This document shows positions 6,421 through 7,227 of a stretch of DNA of 7,227 bases, piece after piece. The notes below the pieces were generated by a model that saw nothing but the letters and a program-made list of their open reading frames with translations, was not told where the DNA came from and did not search any database. Position 1 is the first letter of the stretch; the number at the start of each line of letters is the position of its first letter. The DNA is from an uncultured Litorilinea sp. (lineage in GTDB: Bacteria; Chloroflexota; Anaerolineae; Caldilineales; Caldilineaceae). The DNA lies in contig CAMPHP010000141.1 in assembly GCA_946885925.1 (NCBI GenBank), forward strand, positions 1-7,227, in the 5' to 3' direction. The translations under genes were made by a program, and so were the position numbers.

Positions 6421-7227
6421 CTAACGCTGTTCCTTTGCCAACATATTCATGGCCGCGCGGATATAACCCAGTGCATAGGCCATGCCCGCATGCCAGGGCG
6501 CAGCACACGCTGTTTTTGGCGTGTGGTCGGGCATAAACATCCCCTCATAGCCACAATCTCGATAGATGCGCAGCGCTTCAATCATATCAGCGTCGCCTTC
6601 ATCAAGGAAGACTTCGCGATAGTTGGGCGCTTTGCCTTGAACATTACGGAAATGCACATAGCAGATTCGCCCAGTTGAGGCGTAGGTGCGAATTGCCTCA
6701 TAGACATCAGCACCAGGCATTTCGGTAATCGTCCCCTGGCAGAACTCCAACCCATTGTTTGGGCTGGGAACGATATCGAGCAAGCGCTGGTAATAGTCGG
6801 GATGGGTGATAAGCCGACCTGTCCCGCGCAATTCGGGCAGCGGCGGATCATCGGGATGGGCAGCCAACCTTACGCCCGATTCCTCGGCCACAGGCACAAG
6901 TTCTGTGAGAAAATATTCCAGCCGCTCCCACATCTGTTCGCGCGTGACCGTGCCGATGTTGCCTTCGGGCGCATTTTCGTCAAAGCGCATCCCCCAGATT
7001 TCGCCATTGGGAATTGGGGTCTGTTCAGGGGCCTCGTCGGCAATAAAGCCAACGGCCTCGGCCCCACCACGGGCATAGGGACCCCAGACTCTGCCCCACA
7101 CCCCAGCCAAGCTAAAGTAATAGCCCATTGTGGGAATACCTGCTTTGCCCATATTGCGGATGGTCTGCTTGATCTTTTCCATCTGTTGGGCGCGGCGCGG
7201 GCCATCCAAGAGGATCTGATCCCAGTG
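6421..7227 (-). CDS. uxuA: Mannonate dehydratase family protein (UxuA), N-terminus off window
   Basis: The reading frame is open to the window edge, where the first visible residues are HWDQILLDGPRR. The 268 visible residues cover most of the TIM barrel, and roughly 80-90 N-terminal residues should lie outside. D-mannonate dehydratase removes water from D-mannonate to give 2-keto-3-deoxygluconate in glucuronate breakdown, using Mn. Counting from the first visible residue, the metal ligands of the family are all present: H124 in AAHPDDPP, C163 in GLEFCQGT, H192 in YVHFRNV and D234 in MPDHTP. Their spacing (39, 29, 42) is close to that recalled for the Streptococcus suis enzyme. GDADM followed by a helix and GYEGMFMPDH closes the barrel as in UxuA. 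It is the first visible gene of the cluster and ends 18 bp before the aldo/keto reductase. A shifted sugar-acid specificity cannot be excluded. TTG at 7209 is not a credible start because the homology continues upstream. Confidence 0.92.
   Translation of the reverse strand, partial: HWDQILLDGPRRAQQMEKIKQTIRNMGKAGIPTMGYYFSLAGVWGRVWGPYARGGAEAVGFIADEAPEQTPIPNGEIWGMRFDENAPEGNIGTVTREQMWERLEYFLTELVPVAEESGVRLAAHPDDPPLPELRGTGRLITHPDYYQRLLDIVPSPNNGLEFCQGTITEMPGADVYEAIRTYASTGRICYVHFRNVQGKAPNYREVFLDEGDADMIEALRIYRDCGYEGMFMPDHTPKTACAAPWHAGMAYALGYIRAAMNMLAKEQR

Overview
The window is a densely packed, single-direction stretch of bacterial DNA. Every gene I can support lies on the minus strand, so the biological reading order runs from position 7227 down to 1. 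Gene order is: mannonate dehydratase (UxuA family, N-terminus off the window), aldo/keto reductase, NAD-dependent SDR/epimerase resembling uronate dehydrogenase, alpha/beta hydrolase, DapA-superfamily lyase, an unrecognised 610-residue protein that looks like an alpha/alpha-toroid with a C-terminal beta domain, and finally the first 95 codons of a Nudix hydrolase that runs off the window at position 1.

The first four genes are separated by only 17-18 bp and are almost certainly one transcript. Gaps of 98 bp (before the lyase) and 82 bp (before the 610-residue gene) still fit an operon but could hold internal promoters; the 98-bp gap contains a perfect 13-bp tandem duplication. The Nudix gene follows after another 82 bp and is functionally unrelated, so the catabolic unit probably ends near position 368, although I see no clear intrinsic terminator there.

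The set fits uronic-acid or acidic-sugar catabolism. UxuA normally turns D-mannonate into 2-keto-3-deoxygluconate (KDG). A DapA-like Schiff-base enzyme lacking DapA substrate residues could cleave or dehydrate such a keto-deoxy acid. The two oxidoreductases could make or interconvert the sugar acid. The alpha/beta hydrolase could remove an ester, and the 610-residue protein could release the uronate from an oligosaccharide. None of the complete proteins shows a signal peptide, so the whole route appears cytoplasmic. The assigned substrates are inference.

The organism is a bacterium of moderate GC content with purine-rich Shine-Dalgarno sites before most genes. The gene set is reminiscent of heterotrophic Chloroflexota, with Planctomycetota or Armatimonadota as alternatives; no marker gene is present, so this is a weak guess. 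No tRNA, rRNA, CRISPR array, insertion sequence or transposase is visible, and no gene-free stretch exceeds about 100 bp.
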